DNA of 16,168 nucleotides from Methanosarcinales archaeon (GCA_030666885.1 DAOUWY010000015.1:1-16168); one strand, 5' to 3'; positions 1 to 8,414 are shown, counted from the first letter of the stretch. Made by a program: numbers and translations. Notes: generated by a model not told the origin, from the sequence alone.

Positions 1-87
1 AAAAAAAGGAATTTATGTATTGTTATATGGCAGGGATAATATAATGATGTTTATCTTTAATAAATCAAATAATAAAATTAAGGACAG

Positions 88-103
88 TTATATAATATAT
101 ATT
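88..103 (+). promoter_or_regulatory. Probable archaeal TATA box for the ATP synthase operon
   Basis: An uninterrupted A/T stretch (TTATATAATATATATT) lies about 40-55 nt upstream of the first ATG at 142. An archaeal start site about 25 nt downstream would fall near 113-118 and leave a leader of about 25 nt. The leader carries only a weak ribosome binding match (AGGACGG at 125-131). The whole 1-141 region is very AT rich, so the exact box is uncertain. Nothing else was recognised in 1-87. Confidence 0.5.
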
Positions 104-141
104 AGTGATTAAATAAAACTCTTCAGGACGGTATAAATAAT

Positions 142-468
142 ATGACAAAGGCTGATATTTTATCACAGATCAAAAAAGCCGAAGAAGATGCAAGAATAAT
201 GATATCTGAGGCCAATGAAGCTAAAGCCAAAAAAGTCCTCGAAGCAAAGAACCGGTCAAGGGAATTGATCAACGAGGCTAAGAACGAGAGTGCAGCAATT
301 GCTGACCAGAAGATTTCCTTAGCAAAAGAGAAAATAATATCCGAAAAAGGAAAAATGCTAAAAGAAGGGGTCTCTACTGCAGAATCAATAAAATCAAAGG
401 CAAATAGCAATGTAGCAAAAGCCACAGAATATCTTGTGGAACAATTTGAGAGGAGCATGTATGCTTAA
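142..468 (+). CDS. ahaH: A1A0 ATP synthase subunit H (peripheral stalk)
   Basis: A 108-residue, highly charged protein rich in Ala, Glu and Lys with almost no Gly or Pro, so it should be one long coiled coil. Subunit H of the archaeal ATP synthase pairs with subunit E to form the peripheral stalks that hold the A3B3 head against subunit I. The length fits the family (about 105-110 residues). It is the first gene of the operon and its last 8 bases overlap the start of ahaI at 461. The ATG at 142 has only a weak upstream SD (AGGACGG). The identification rests on coiled-coil character, size and its place directly before subunit I, as in the Methanosarcina operon; the sequence itself is of low complexity and would be hard to assign alone. 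Confidence 0.9.
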   Translation: MTKADILSQIKKAEEDARIMISEANEAKAKKVLEAKNRSRELINEAKNESAAIADQKISLAKEKIISEKGKMLKEGVSTAESIKSKANSNVAKATEYLVEQFERSMYA

Positions 469-2419
469 AGCCAAAAAGGTTTCAAAAGCAGTAATTATTG
501 GCAATAAGAAATTATTGCATCCGACTGTGGATATCTTACATTCAATACAATGTGTCCATGTAGAAGATTTCAATGAGGACGATTCATTTCTCACAATTGG
601 CAAACCCGGTGAAGCGGCATCGGAAGCATCCCAGAAATTGGTAAAGCTGCGATCCATTACAAATTTTCTAGGTATAAAACCAACACATTCCGATAATCTT
701 CAAAATGAAGATGCAATTTTAAATGAACTTGATGCAAAATTAGAAAAGCTGGATTCAACTGTCAACGATTTATTAGATCGGAAAAATGTACTTGGGAATG
801 AACTAAAGAATATAGACGATTCCATTTTATTACTTGAACCTCTGTCTTTACTCCCACTGGATCTTGAGTTTTATAGGGGTTATAGTTCAATCACTGTCAT
901 CACAGGCTATGTCCAGGGTGAAATATCTGAAATTGAACCAGAGATAAGGAGTATTACAGCAAATTATGAACTGTTATCATCACCCCACGACAAGAGAAAT
1001 ATTATCACCCTGTTTGTGCCTGTTGAGCACCAGCAGCAGGTCACTGACATTCTTGAAAAATTTTACTTTAATGATATCCATGTACCCGAATTAAAGGGTA
1101 ATCCCGGAAAGATTATGACCGGGATGCAAAACAGGAGAGAAGACATACAACTCGAACTGACCTCACTTGAAGATGAAATTGCCGATCTTAAAGGTAAATA
1201 TATGGATTTCGTTCTTGCTTCTGATGAGATATTATCGATCACCACAGAAAAAGCAGAGGCACCATTGCGTTTTGCAACATCTGAGAGTACTTTTATTATT
1301 GATTGCTGGATACCTGATGACAAGTTCCACCAGATAGAAGATACTCTTGAGAAGAATTTCAACGGTAGCGTAATGATTTCCAAACTGGATATGGAATCAG
1401 AAGATATCGAATCCACCACTGTCCCTGTAGAATATGATAATCCTGGACCGGTCAAGCCTCTTGAAGCGATCATGGACCTGTATTCCAGGCCCCTCTATAA
1501 GGAGATAGACCCTTCAGCGATTATTTTCATCACTTTCCCCCTGTTCTATGGTCTCATGCTTGGAGATATCGGATATGGTCTGGTACTCCTTACACTGGGA
1601 CTGGTAGGTAGGGCAAAGATAAAGACCGGCGGTCTGAGACCACTGGCAACACTGCTTGTCTATTGCAGTATCACTACAACAATATTTGGTGTACTGTTCG
1701 CAGAAATATTCGGTTTCCATGTGTTTGGGCACCACAGTCTTGTGGCAGTACTGTTTGGTGAACATAGTGCCATTGGAGGGATATTCTATAATTTCCATGC
1801 CCTGCCTATACTTGATAGACTTGGCAAGGACGATATACCCATACTTCTGATAATAACAGCACTAATCGGTGTTGTGCATATGAACCTGGGTTTCATTCTG
1901 GGTTTCAGGAACGAGGCAATCTCACACGGCCTGAAGACGGCAGTGCTTGAAAAAATAAGCTGGATGGTACTGCAACTGGGAATCGCCATATTTGCCCTCG
2001 CAGCCTTTAATGCCATCCCTGGGGTTGGTATGACAGCAGGGATTATAGTGGCGTTGATTGGTGTGGTGATGCTTATTGCAGGTGAAGGCGGAACAGCCAT
2101 ACTGGAGTTGCCTTCAATACTAAGTAATACCCTGTCATATACAAGATTCGCTGCTGTGGGTCTATCTTCTGTAGGTATTGCATTTGCAATCAATAATATA
2201 GTGACAGAGATGCTCTTTCCAAAAGGGGGCTTTTTCATAATTATTGGAATTATTGTCCTCCTCATAGGACACACAGTTAATACCGTACTAGGCGTTATAG
2301 CACCTGGACTGCATGCATTGAGGTTGCAGTATGTAGAATTTTTCACAAAATTTTACATTGGCGGTGGTCGTAAATTTAATCAATTCGGATATACTCGAAA
2401 ATATACGGAGGTAAAATAA
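461..2419 (+). CDS. ahaI: A1A0 ATP synthase subunit I (membrane stator subunit a)
   Basis: A 652-residue V/A-type a-subunit homologue. The N-terminal ~330 residues are soluble and partly coiled (the arm that contacts the peripheral stalks); the C-terminal half holds about seven to eight membrane spans and forms the stator half-channels for ions. The essential arginine is visible in LSYTRFAAVGL (about R562), and GLHALRLQYVEFF near the C-terminus is a further family hallmark. I place the start at ATG 461, which has a strong SD (GAGAGGAG, 448-455) 5 nt upstream and gives MLKAKKVSK; the frame is open further upstream to a TTG at 434, which lacks this support. The start overlaps ahaH by 8 bp, and the stop lies 1 nt before ahaK. 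Together with the K ring this subunit converts the ion gradient into rotation. Confidence 0.97.
   Translation: MLKAKKVSKAVIIGNKKLLHPTVDILHSIQCVHVEDFNEDDSFLTIGKPGEAASEASQKLVKLRSITNFLGIKPTHSDNLQNEDAILNELDAKLEKLDSTVNDLLDRKNVLGNELKNIDDSILLLEPLSLLPLDLEFYRGYSSITVITGYVQGEISEIEPEIRSITANYELLSSPHDKRNIITLFVPVEHQQQVTDILEKFYFNDIHVPELKGNPGKIMTGMQNRREDIQLELTSLEDEIADLKGKYMDFVLASDEILSITTEKAEAPLRFATSESTFIIDCWIPDDKFHQIEDTLEKNFNGSVMISKLDMESEDIESTTVPVEYDNPGPVKPLEAIMDLYSRPLYKEIDPSAIIFITFPLFYGLMLGDIGYGLVLLTLGLVGRAKIKTGGLRPLATLLVYCSITTTIFGVLFAEIFGFHVFGHHSLVAVLFGEHSAIGGIFYNFHALPILDRLGKDDIPILLIITALIGVVHMNLGFILGFRNEAISHGLKTAVLEKISWMVLQLGIAIFALAAFNAIPGVGMTAGIIVALIGVVMLIAGEGGTAILELPSILSNTLSYTRFAAVGLSSVGIAFAINNIVTEMLFPKGGFFIIIGIIVLLIGHTVNTVLGVIAPGLHALRLQYVEFFTKFYIGGGRKFNQFGYTRKYTEVK
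2407..2412 (+). promoter_or_regulatory. Strong Shine-Dalgarno of ahaK
   Basis: GGAGGT sits 8 nt before the ahaK ATG at 2421, inside the last codons of ahaI. It is among the best SD matches in the operon, which fits the need for many copies of the ring subunit. It also fixes the ahaK start and so the longer-than-usual N-terminus. Confidence 0.8.
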
Positions 2420-2420
2420 A

Positions 2421-2699
2421 ATGTTAGAAGTTGCTGGAACAATTGAACCAAGTTCAATAGAACTTTTGAAAGATGTAGCAGTAGAGAACAATAGAGGACT
2501 TGTAGCCATCGGCGCAGGTCTGGCAGTAGGATTGGCAGGTATCGGGTCCGGTATTGCAGAAAAGGATATCGGTGCTGCAGCAGTCGGTGCATTTGCAGAG
2601 CGTGAAGAGCTCTTCGGTAAAGGTCTTATCATGACTGTTATTCCAGAGACAATTGTGATCTTTGGACTGGTTGTCGCAATACTGTTGCTATTCCTGTGA
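2421..2699 (+). CDS. ahaK: A1A0 ATP synthase subunit K (rotor ring c subunit)
   Basis: A 92-residue proteolipid with one hairpin of two membrane helices (about residues 27-46 and 69-92) joined by a polar loop (FAEREELFGKG). The ion-binding carboxylate is E76 in the VIPETIVIFG segment of helix 2. Helix 1 has the Gly-rich GAGLAVGLAGIGSG pattern of the c-subunit family and is followed by AEKDIGAAAVGA. It is a single-hairpin form, unlike the duplicated or triplicated K subunits of some other archaea. About 26 polar N-terminal residues precede helix 1, so it is somewhat longer than I expect for Methanosarcina K (about 80 residues, from memory); the perfect SD supports this start. A ring of these subunits turns against AhaI. 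Whether it carries Na+ or H+ cannot be settled by reading alone. Confidence 0.97.
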   Translation: MLEVAGTIEPSSIELLKDVAVENNRGLVAIGAGLAVGLAGIGSGIAEKDIGAAAVGAFAEREELFGKGLIMTVIPETIVIFGLVVAILLLFL

Positions 2700-2709
2700 A
2701 AATCTTTAA

Positions 2710-2721
2710 CCCGTCACCGGG
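2710..2721 (+). promoter_or_regulatory. Hairpin covering the ahaE ribosome binding site
   Basis: CCCG-TCAC-CGGG forms a 4-bp all-GC stem with a four-base loop in the 31-nt gap between ahaK and ahaE. Its 3' arm (2718-2721) contains most of the ahaE SD (GGGAG, 2719-2723). It could lower ahaE translation relative to ahaK or protect the 3' end of an ahaK transcript. The effect is inferred; only the symmetry is seen. Confidence 0.45.
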
Positions 2722-2730
2722 AGATTGGAT

Positions 2731-3282
2731 ATGGGACTTGAAAATATTGTAAACGACATCCTGGAACAGGCAAAATCTGAAGTTGCAACCATCGAGGCAG
2801 AGGCTCAAGCTGAGGTAGATGCTACAATCAATGAAGCAAAAGCCAAGGCAAAAACCATTATAACTGAAAGCCAGGCCGAAGTAGAAGCAAATATCCTGAG
2901 AAGGCTCAAACAGGAAAAATCCAGTGCGCAACTTGAGATCAAGAGAGCTGGCCTGAATGCTAAAAAGGATGTCCTGGACAGTGTTTATCTGTCGGCCAGA
3001 GAAGCTATCTTATCATTTCCACCAGACAAGAATTCATCTATGTTAAAAGCAATACTTGATATGTACGGAAGTGACGGTACCAGGGTTTATTCCAATGCAA
3101 GGGATGCAAAACTGGTCAGGGAATTGACAGACCTTACCTTTATGGGTGAGATTGACTGTATTGGCGGACTGATCATCGAGAATGATGACGGTTCGGTACG
3201 ACTGGACTACACCTTCGACAGGATACTGGATGGTGTATCTGAACAAACACTAAAACCTGTATCAGACATACTTTTCGGATGA
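2731..3282 (+). CDS. ahaE: A1A0 ATP synthase subunit E (peripheral stalk)
   Basis: A 183-residue protein with a long Ala/Glu/Lys-rich N-terminal coiled coil (about residues 1-80, with repeats such as AEAQAEV and EAKAKAK) and a C-terminal globular domain. The domain contains GGLIIENDDGSVRLDYTFD, typical of E/V-type stalk subunits. E dimerises with H along the coiled coil, and its head binds the top of subunit B. I choose ATG 2731, with GGGAG at 2719-2723 seven nt upstream, over an in-frame TTG at 2725 that has no better SD. It sits 31 nt after ahaK, one of the two largest gaps in the operon, and that gap contains a small hairpin. The size matches the family (180-200 residues). Confidence 0.95.
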   Translation: MGLENIVNDILEQAKSEVATIEAEAQAEVDATINEAKAKAKTIITESQAEVEANILRRLKQEKSSAQLEIKRAGLNAKKDVLDSVYLSAREAILSFPPDKNSSMLKAILDMYGSDGTRVYSNARDAKLVRELTDLTFMGEIDCIGGLIIENDDGSVRLDYTFDRILDGVSEQTLKPVSDILFG

Positions 3283-3291
3283 GGTATTAAG

Positions 3292-4326
3292 ATGTTCTTT
3301 AATCGCCGGGGCAGTAAAAAGTATGCATACATTACGGCCCGGGTCAGGGGTATGAAGAGCAAGCTGATCCAAAGGGAAGTTTTTCCAAAGATGATGAACA
3401 TGGATCTTGCAGAGATCACACGTTTTATCGGTGAATCTGAATATAAACAGGATGTGGATGAACTTGCCCAAAAATACAGCGGCATAGACCTTGTAGAGCA
3501 TGCACTCAACCAGAATCTTGCTAGGACATACAGGAAATTGTTACGTATTTCCCAGGATGAGCCGAACTATTTGATCACAGAATACCTGAGGCACTGGGAT
3601 ATCTGGAATATCAAGACCATCCTCAGGGGAAAATATTACGGGGCTCCTCCTGAAGAGGTACAGGAGGCTGTGGTGGCGGCAGGACAACTTGGGTACCGTC
3701 AACTTATCTCCATTGCCGGCATGGAATCAATTGATGATATCAAGGTTGCTTTTGAAAATACCCCATACCATTCTGCTATTTCCGATTACCAGGGCGGAAT
3801 GCTGTCAACTGTCGAGAACAATCTGGACAAGTTATATTATTCCAGATTACTTTCTTCAGTGGGCAAATCCAAAGGTGAAATGTTAAGCTTGAAATTCATC
3901 AGGACTGAAATTGACCTCAAAAACCTTAAAACTCTTTTCAGGACTAAAAATGCAGACCTTCCCAGGGATGAGATAATGGAACTGTTAATACCTGGGGGAG
4001 CTGAACTGAAAGATGGAGATCTACGTCGTCTGGTCTCTCTTTCATGGCAGGATTTCATTAAAAGCATGGAAGATTATTCATATTGGTCTGCACTTTCAGA
4101 AGTGATCAGTGAAGATATGCCCTCACTTATGGGTATGGAAGCAGAACTGGACAAATATGCAATGAAATATTCATCAGAAGTATCGCATTATTATCCACTA
4201 TCCATTTTACCTATTTTTGATTATATAATCCGGAAGAATAATGAAATAAACAATCTTAGAACGATAGCCAGAGGCAAAGAATCTGCATTGTCTGATGATA
4301 TCATAAAGAAACACCTGGTGATGTGA
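3292..4326 (+). CDS. ahaC: A1A0 ATP synthase subunit C (rotor adapter, V-type d homologue)
   Basis: A 344-residue, mostly helical soluble protein of the V-type d / A-type C family. The socket-shaped subunit sits on the K ring and receives the D/F shaft, so it couples ring rotation to the head. Family features seen include the N-terminal YAYITARVRGM segment, which begins most archaeal C subunits, repeated helical units, and the LRTIARGKESALSDDIIKKHLV-type C-terminus (residues about 323-344). The start ATG 3292 has GAGGT (3281-3285) 6 nt upstream, overlapping the ahaE stop. The next gene starts 1 nt after its stop. There is no sign of truncation. Confidence 0.96.
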   Translation: MFFNRRGSKKYAYITARVRGMKSKLIQREVFPKMMNMDLAEITRFIGESEYKQDVDELAQKYSGIDLVEHALNQNLARTYRKLLRISQDEPNYLITEYLRHWDIWNIKTILRGKYYGAPPEEVQEAVVAAGQLGYRQLISIAGMESIDDIKVAFENTPYHSAISDYQGGMLSTVENNLDKLYYSRLLSSVGKSKGEMLSLKFIRTEIDLKNLKTLFRTKNADLPRDEIMELLIPGGAELKDGDLRRLVSLSWQDFIKSMEDYSYWSALSEVISEDMPSLMGMEAELDKYAMKYSSEVSHYYPLSILPIFDYIIRKNNEINNLRTIARGKESALSDDIIKKHLVM

Positions 4327-4327
4327 T

Positions 4328-4630
4328 ATGGAGATAGCAGTAATTGGAAGCAGTGAATTTACCCTTGGCTTCAGACTTGCCGGCATAAGGAAAATCCATG
4401 AAACAAACAAAAAGGATGAACTTATACCTATTATTCAGAATATTCTTAACGACAGGGAAATAGGAGTATTGGTTATCCACAACGATGATCTGGCCAGTTT
4501 ACCTGAAAATTTCCAGAATATGCTGGATGAACTGGTTACGCCCACGACAATTGCACTGGGCGGTGCAGGTGAAAGTTCAAATTTAAGAGATAAAATAAAA
4601 CAAGCAGTAGGTGTTGATCTGTGGAAATGA
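4328..4630 (+). CDS. ahaF: A1A0 ATP synthase subunit F (central shaft)
   Basis: A 100-residue protein of the V/A-type F family. It begins MEIAVIGSSEFTLGFRLAGI, the usual N-terminal strand and glycine-rich turn of this Rossmann-like regulatory subunit, and has the LVIHNDDLASLP and PTTIALGG segments of the family. F binds subunit D to form the rotating central shaft and influences the activity of the A3B3 head. Its C-terminal residues overlap the start of ahaA by 10 bp. The SD is weak (GGTGAT, 4317-4322), so translation is probably coupled to ahaC, whose stop is 1 nt upstream. Length and position are normal. Confidence 0.95.
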   Translation: MEIAVIGSSEFTLGFRLAGIRKIHETNKKDELIPIIQNILNDREIGVLVIHNDDLASLPENFQNMLDELVTPTTIALGGAGESSNLRDKIKQAVGVDLWK

Positions 4631-6402
4631 AAGGAGAGATTTATAGAATATCAGGACCAGTGGTCACAATCCAGGGCATCAATACCCGGATGTTTGATGT
4701 GGTCAAAGTTGGAGATGAAGGTCTGATGGGAGAGGTTATCGGAATTGAGGGTGACCGGTCCATTGTCCAGGTCTATGAAGAGACCGCTGGTATAAGGCCA
4801 GGGGAACCTGTGGAAAACACGGGCATGCCCCTTTCTGTGGAACTGGGACCCGGCCTTCTTAAAAGTATATATGATGGGATACAGCGCCCTTTGCCATTAC
4901 TTAAGGAAAAGATGGGAGACTTTATTGAAAGGGGGGTTATGGCAGATGGCCTGGATCACGAGAAACTCTGGGAATTTAAATCAACTGCCAAAGCAGGAGA
5001 TGCAGTTTCCGGCGGCGATGTTATCGGGACCGTCCAGGAGACAATTAATGTGGAGCAGCGTATAATGGTCCCGCCCAATGTATCAGGTACTATTGATGAG
5101 ATCAAGGACGGGAAGTTTAAAGTAGTTGATACGATTTGCACATTGACCGACGGTACCGAACTTCAGATGATGCAGAAATGGCCTGTCAGGATGCCAAGAC
5201 CGGTGAGCAAGAAGCTGACGCCGAATACCCCGCTTATCACGGGCCAGCGAATTCTCGATGGAATGTTCCCTGTGGCCAAAGGCGGTACAGCAGCTATCCC
5301 GGGTCCATTCGGTAGCGGTAAGACCGTCACCCAGCAGCAGCTTGCAAAATGGAGCGATACCGAGATCGTGGTCTATATCGGCTGTGGTGAAAGGGGTAAC
5401 GAGATGGCTGATGTGCTCACCGAGTTCCCTGAACTGGAAGACCCTAAGACCGGGCGTCCCCTGATGGAACGGACCGTGCTTATCGCCAATACCAGTAATA
5501 TGCCTGTGGCAGCAAGGGAAGCCAGTGTATATACCGGCATCACTATTGCCGAATACTACAGGGATATGGGATTTGATGTATCACTGATGGCTGACAGTAC
5601 CAGCAGGTGGGCCGAAGCTATGAGGGAAATCTCATCCAGGCTGGAAGAAATGCCTGGTGAGGAAGGGTATCCTGCATACCTGTCAGCCCGGTTGAGTGAG
5701 TTCTACGAACGCTCAGGCAGGGTGGAGTCACTTGCAGGACTTAACGGTTCCATTACTATCATTGGTGCGGTCTCACCACCTGGTGGTGACTTCTCAGAAC
5801 CGGTTACGCAGAATACGCTGCGTATTGTCAAGGTATTCTGGGCACTGGATGCAAAGCTGGCCCAGAGGAGGCATTTCCCGTCTATTAACTGGCTGAGCAG
5901 TTACAGTCTGTACACAAAGGCACTGGCTGACTGGTATAATGATAATGTATCCCCTGAATGGGTGAAACTAAGGGATAATGCCATGGACCTGCTACAACAA
6001 GAATCGGAATTACAGGAGATCGTACAACTGGTGGGTTCGGATGCACTGCCTCCCGACCAGCAATTGACTCTGGAGATCACAAGGATGATCAGGGAGATAT
6101 TCCTGCAGCAGAATGCTTTCCATCCCGTTGATACCTTTTGTCCCATGGACAGGCAGTACAAGCTCCTTGACACTATCCAGAAATTTGCAGACAAGGCAAA
6201 TGCGGCACTTGATTCCGGTGTTACGATGCAGGACATTATCAAGCTGGAATCCAAGGATGAACTTGGAAAGGTAAGGTTTGATGAAGATTTCGAAGGTTCG
6301 CTTGAAAAGGTCATAAAGAAGATGGAAGATGAGTTCGATTCCCTGAAGAGCGAAGACTATTCCGCCACAGCAAGTGCTAAGGAGGCTGAGCAAATTGACT
6401 AA
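4621..6402 (+). CDS. ahaA: A1A0 ATP synthase subunit A (catalytic)
   Basis: A 593-residue catalytic subunit. Seen in order: N-terminal beta-barrel (1-70), the A-type non-homologous bulge domain (about 117-187), the P-loop GPFGSGKT (228-235), GERGNEM with catalytic Glu257, the Walker B segment VSLMADSTSRW (320-330, D325), the GYPAYLSARL motif, and a helical C-terminus. With subunit B it makes the A3B3 hexamer that makes or hydrolyses ATP. I choose GTG 4621: it has TAGGTG (4608-4613) 7 nt upstream and yields MEMKGEIYR, matching the MEVKGEIYR N-terminus I recall for Methanosarcina AhaA. An ATG at 4627 overlapping the ahaF stop (ATGA) is the alternative and would remove only two residues. The stop overlaps the ahaB start. 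Confidence 0.98.
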   Translation: MEMKGEIYRISGPVVTIQGINTRMFDVVKVGDEGLMGEVIGIEGDRSIVQVYEETAGIRPGEPVENTGMPLSVELGPGLLKSIYDGIQRPLPLLKEKMGDFIERGVMADGLDHEKLWEFKSTAKAGDAVSGGDVIGTVQETINVEQRIMVPPNVSGTIDEIKDGKFKVVDTICTLTDGTELQMMQKWPVRMPRPVSKKLTPNTPLITGQRILDGMFPVAKGGTAAIPGPFGSGKTVTQQQLAKWSDTEIVVYIGCGERGNEMADVLTEFPELEDPKTGRPLMERTVLIANTSNMPVAAREASVYTGITIAEYYRDMGFDVSLMADSTSRWAEAMREISSRLEEMPGEEGYPAYLSARLSEFYERSGRVESLAGLNGSITIIGAVSPPGGDFSEPVTQNTLRIVKVFWALDAKLAQRRHFPSINWLSSYSLYTKALADWYNDNVSPEWVKLRDNAMDLLQQESELQEIVQLVGSDALPPDQQLTLEITRMIREIFLQQNAFHPVDTFCPMDRQYKLLDTIQKFADKANAALDSGVTMQDIIKLESKDELGKVRFDEDFEGSLEKVIKKMEDEFDSLKSEDYSATASAKEAEQID

Positions 6403-7771
6403 GGAATACAAGACCATTACAGAGATCTCAGGACCGCTTATTTTCCTGGAAAAAACCGAACCTGTAAGTTATGGTGAACTGGTTAATATCAACCTGCCAG
6501 ACGGTACTACAAAAAGGGGACAGGTACTTGATACTTCCCATGATACAGTTGTCGTGCAGGTATTCGAGGGTACAGGCGGCCTGAACAGGGAAAGCGGTGT
6601 CAGGTTCACGGGGGAGACTATTAAACTGGCTGTATCTTCTGATATGCTGGGCAGGATACTTTCAGGAAGTGGCGATCCCTTGGATGGCGGACCCCGCATC
6701 ATTCCCGAGGACAGGCTGGACATCAACGGTGCAGCCATTAATCCTTATTCCCGGTTACCTCCCGAGGATTTCATCCAGACAGGTATCAGTACCATTGACG
6801 GTACAAATACACTGGTAAGAGGACAGAAGTTACCGATTTTCTCAGGTTCAGGTCTGCCCCATAATGAGATTGCCCTGCAGATCGCAAGGCAGGCTAAAGT
6901 GCCAGGCAGTGAAGAGGACTTTGCTGTGGTCTTTGCGGCAATGGGTATCACCAATGAGGAAGCCCAGTATTTCATGGCCGACTTCGAGAGGACTGGTGCC
7001 CTTGAGCGGGCAGTGGTGTTTTTGAATCTGGCAAACGACCCGGCTGTAGAGAGGTTGATCACTCCGAGGATGGCACTTACGGCAGCCGAATACCTGGCAT
7101 ATGAGCACGATATGCATGTGCTTGTTATCCTGACAGATATTACTAACTATTGTGAAGCACTGAGGCAGATGGGAGCAGCCAGGGAAGAAGTACCTGGCAG
7201 GCGTGGTTATCCCGGTTACATGTATACTGACCTTGCCAGTTTGTATGAAAGGGCAGGCGTGGTAAAGGGCAGGAAGGGATCAGTGACACAGTTCAGTATC
7301 CTGAGCATGCCCGGTGATGATATCACTCACCCGATCCCTGACCTTAGCGGTTATATTACCGAAGGCCAGATAGTCATTTCAAGGGAACTTCATATGAAGG
7401 GCATATATCCCCCTGTCAATGTGCTGCCGTCACTGAGCAGGCTGATGAACAGCGGTATCGGCGAAGGTCACACAAGAGACGATCATAAGGCAGTATCTGA
7501 CCAGATGTATGCGGCTTATGCTGAAGGTAAGGACCTGCGCGGCCTGGTGGCCATTGTGGGCAAGGATGCACTGTCAGACAGGGATAAAAAACTGCTGGAA
7601 TTTGCTGATATGTTCGAGGACAGGTTTGTCAGGCAGGGTCTGGAGGAAGACAGGGATATCGAGACCACACTCACTATCGGATGGGAAATGCTTGCAGAAC
7701 TCCCTGAGTCGATGCTGACCAGGATCGATAACAAGTTCATCGAGAAATACCATCCGGCCCACAAGAAATAG
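6395..7771 (+). CDS. ahaB: A1A0 ATP synthase subunit B (non-catalytic nucleotide-binding)
   Basis: A 458-residue B-type subunit. It shares the fold of subunit A but lacks a working P-loop: at the corresponding place it has PIFSGSGLPHNEIA (about 147-160) instead of GxxGxGKT. Other family features are FAAMGITNEEAQYF, LTDITNYCEALRQMGAAREE, GRRGYPGYMYTDLA and LPSLSRLMNSGIGEG, which carries the arginine that reaches the catalytic interface. The start is set at TTG 6395: GGAGG (6381-6385) lies 9 nt upstream and the product MTKEYKTITEISGP matches the family N-terminus. The frame is open to a GTG at 6374, but that codon precedes the SD. It overlaps the end of ahaA by 8 bp, so A and B translation are probably coupled. 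Confidence 0.97.
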   Translation: MTKEYKTITEISGPLIFLEKTEPVSYGELVNINLPDGTTKRGQVLDTSHDTVVVQVFEGTGGLNRESGVRFTGETIKLAVSSDMLGRILSGSGDPLDGGPRIIPEDRLDINGAAINPYSRLPPEDFIQTGISTIDGTNTLVRGQKLPIFSGSGLPHNEIALQIARQAKVPGSEEDFAVVFAAMGITNEEAQYFMADFERTGALERAVVFLNLANDPAVERLITPRMALTAAEYLAYEHDMHVLVILTDITNYCEALRQMGAAREEVPGRRGYPGYMYTDLASLYERAGVVKGRKGSVTQFSILSMPGDDITHPIPDLSGYITEGQIVISRELHMKGIYPPVNVLPSLSRLMNSGIGEGHTRDDHKAVSDQMYAAYAEGKDLRGLVAIVGKDALSDRDKKLLEFADMFEDRFVRQGLEEDRDIETTLTIGWEMLAELPESMLTRIDNKFIEKYHPAHKK

Positions 7772-7796
7772 AACTGGATATTTGGAGGATCAGATT

Positions 7797-8414
7797 TTGG
7801 CTATACAGGATGTTAAACCCACACGTTCAGAACTTATAGAACTGAAAAAGAAGATCAAGCTATCTGAGGGTGGACATAAACTGCTCAAGATGAAACGTGA
7901 TGGGTTGATTCTGGAATTCTTTGAGATACTGGAAAAAGCAAAGAGTATCAGGGCCGAGCTTGACGTCCAGTTTAATGTATCAATGGAAAAGGTCAATATT
8001 GCTAAGTCAGTGGAAGGTACTGTGTCAGTCAAATCCACTGCTTTCTCTTTTAAGGATACACCGGCCCTGGAAGTCCAGAGCAAGAACGTAATGGGCGTGG
8101 TTGTACCCAAGATCGAGTCAAGAAGTGTCAGGAAAGATATCAATGACCGTGGATACGGTATCATTGGCACCAGCAGCAGAATCGATGAGGCGGTTGATGC
8201 CTATGAGGTGCTGGTTGAAAAGATAATTCTGGCAGCCGAGATTGAGACTACTATTAAGAAACTGCTGGATGAAATCGAGAAGACGAAGCGCAGGGTCAAT
8301 GCACTTGAGTTCAAGGTCATCCCTGAATTAACTGAGGCAAGGGATTTTATCATGCTCAGGCTGGATGAGATGGAGAGGGAGAACACCTTCAGACTCAAAC
8401 GCATAAAAGCATAG
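7797..8414 (+). CDS. ahaD: A1A0 ATP synthase subunit D (central shaft)
   Basis: A 205-residue V/A-type D subunit: two long helices at the N- and C-termini that form the antiparallel coiled-coil axle, with a short domain between. Family signatures are QDVKPTRSELIELKKKIKL at the start, KMKRDGLILEFF, YGIIGTSSRIDEA in the middle, and the very conserved KTKRRVNALEFKVIPEL followed by RLDEMERENTFRLKR at the end. The TTG at 7797 is chosen as start: GGAGGA (7784-7789) lies 7 nt upstream and the product begins MAIQDVKPT, like known AhaD proteins. An in-frame TTG at 7782 lies before the SD and is unlikely. The gene follows ahaB by 25 nt. Confidence 0.97.
   Translation: MAIQDVKPTRSELIELKKKIKLSEGGHKLLKMKRDGLILEFFEILEKAKSIRAELDVQFNVSMEKVNIAKSVEGTVSVKSTAFSFKDTPALEVQSKNVMGVVVPKIESRSVRKDINDRGYGIIGTSSRIDEAVDAYEVLVEKIILAAEIETTIKKLLDEIEKTKRRVNALEFKVIPELTEARDFIMLRLDEMERENTFRLKRIKA

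Noticed and set aside
434..460. Longer N-terminus for ahaI from TTG 434
   Set aside because: The TTG lies before the GAGAGGAG ribosome site that serves ATG 461, and the extra nine residues do not fit the family.
1063..1473. 136-codon open frame on the - strand inside ahaI
   Set aside because: It is antisense to a strongly conserved subunit, has no SD and its product looks like no protein; it is a shadow frame.
5901..6314. 137-codon open frame on the - strand inside ahaA
   Set aside because: Antisense to conserved catalytic-subunit sequence, Ser-rich and without start signals.
6374..6394. Longer N-terminus for ahaB from GTG 6374
   Set aside because: The codon precedes the GGAGG site; the TTG at 6395 gives the expected MTKEYKTIT start.
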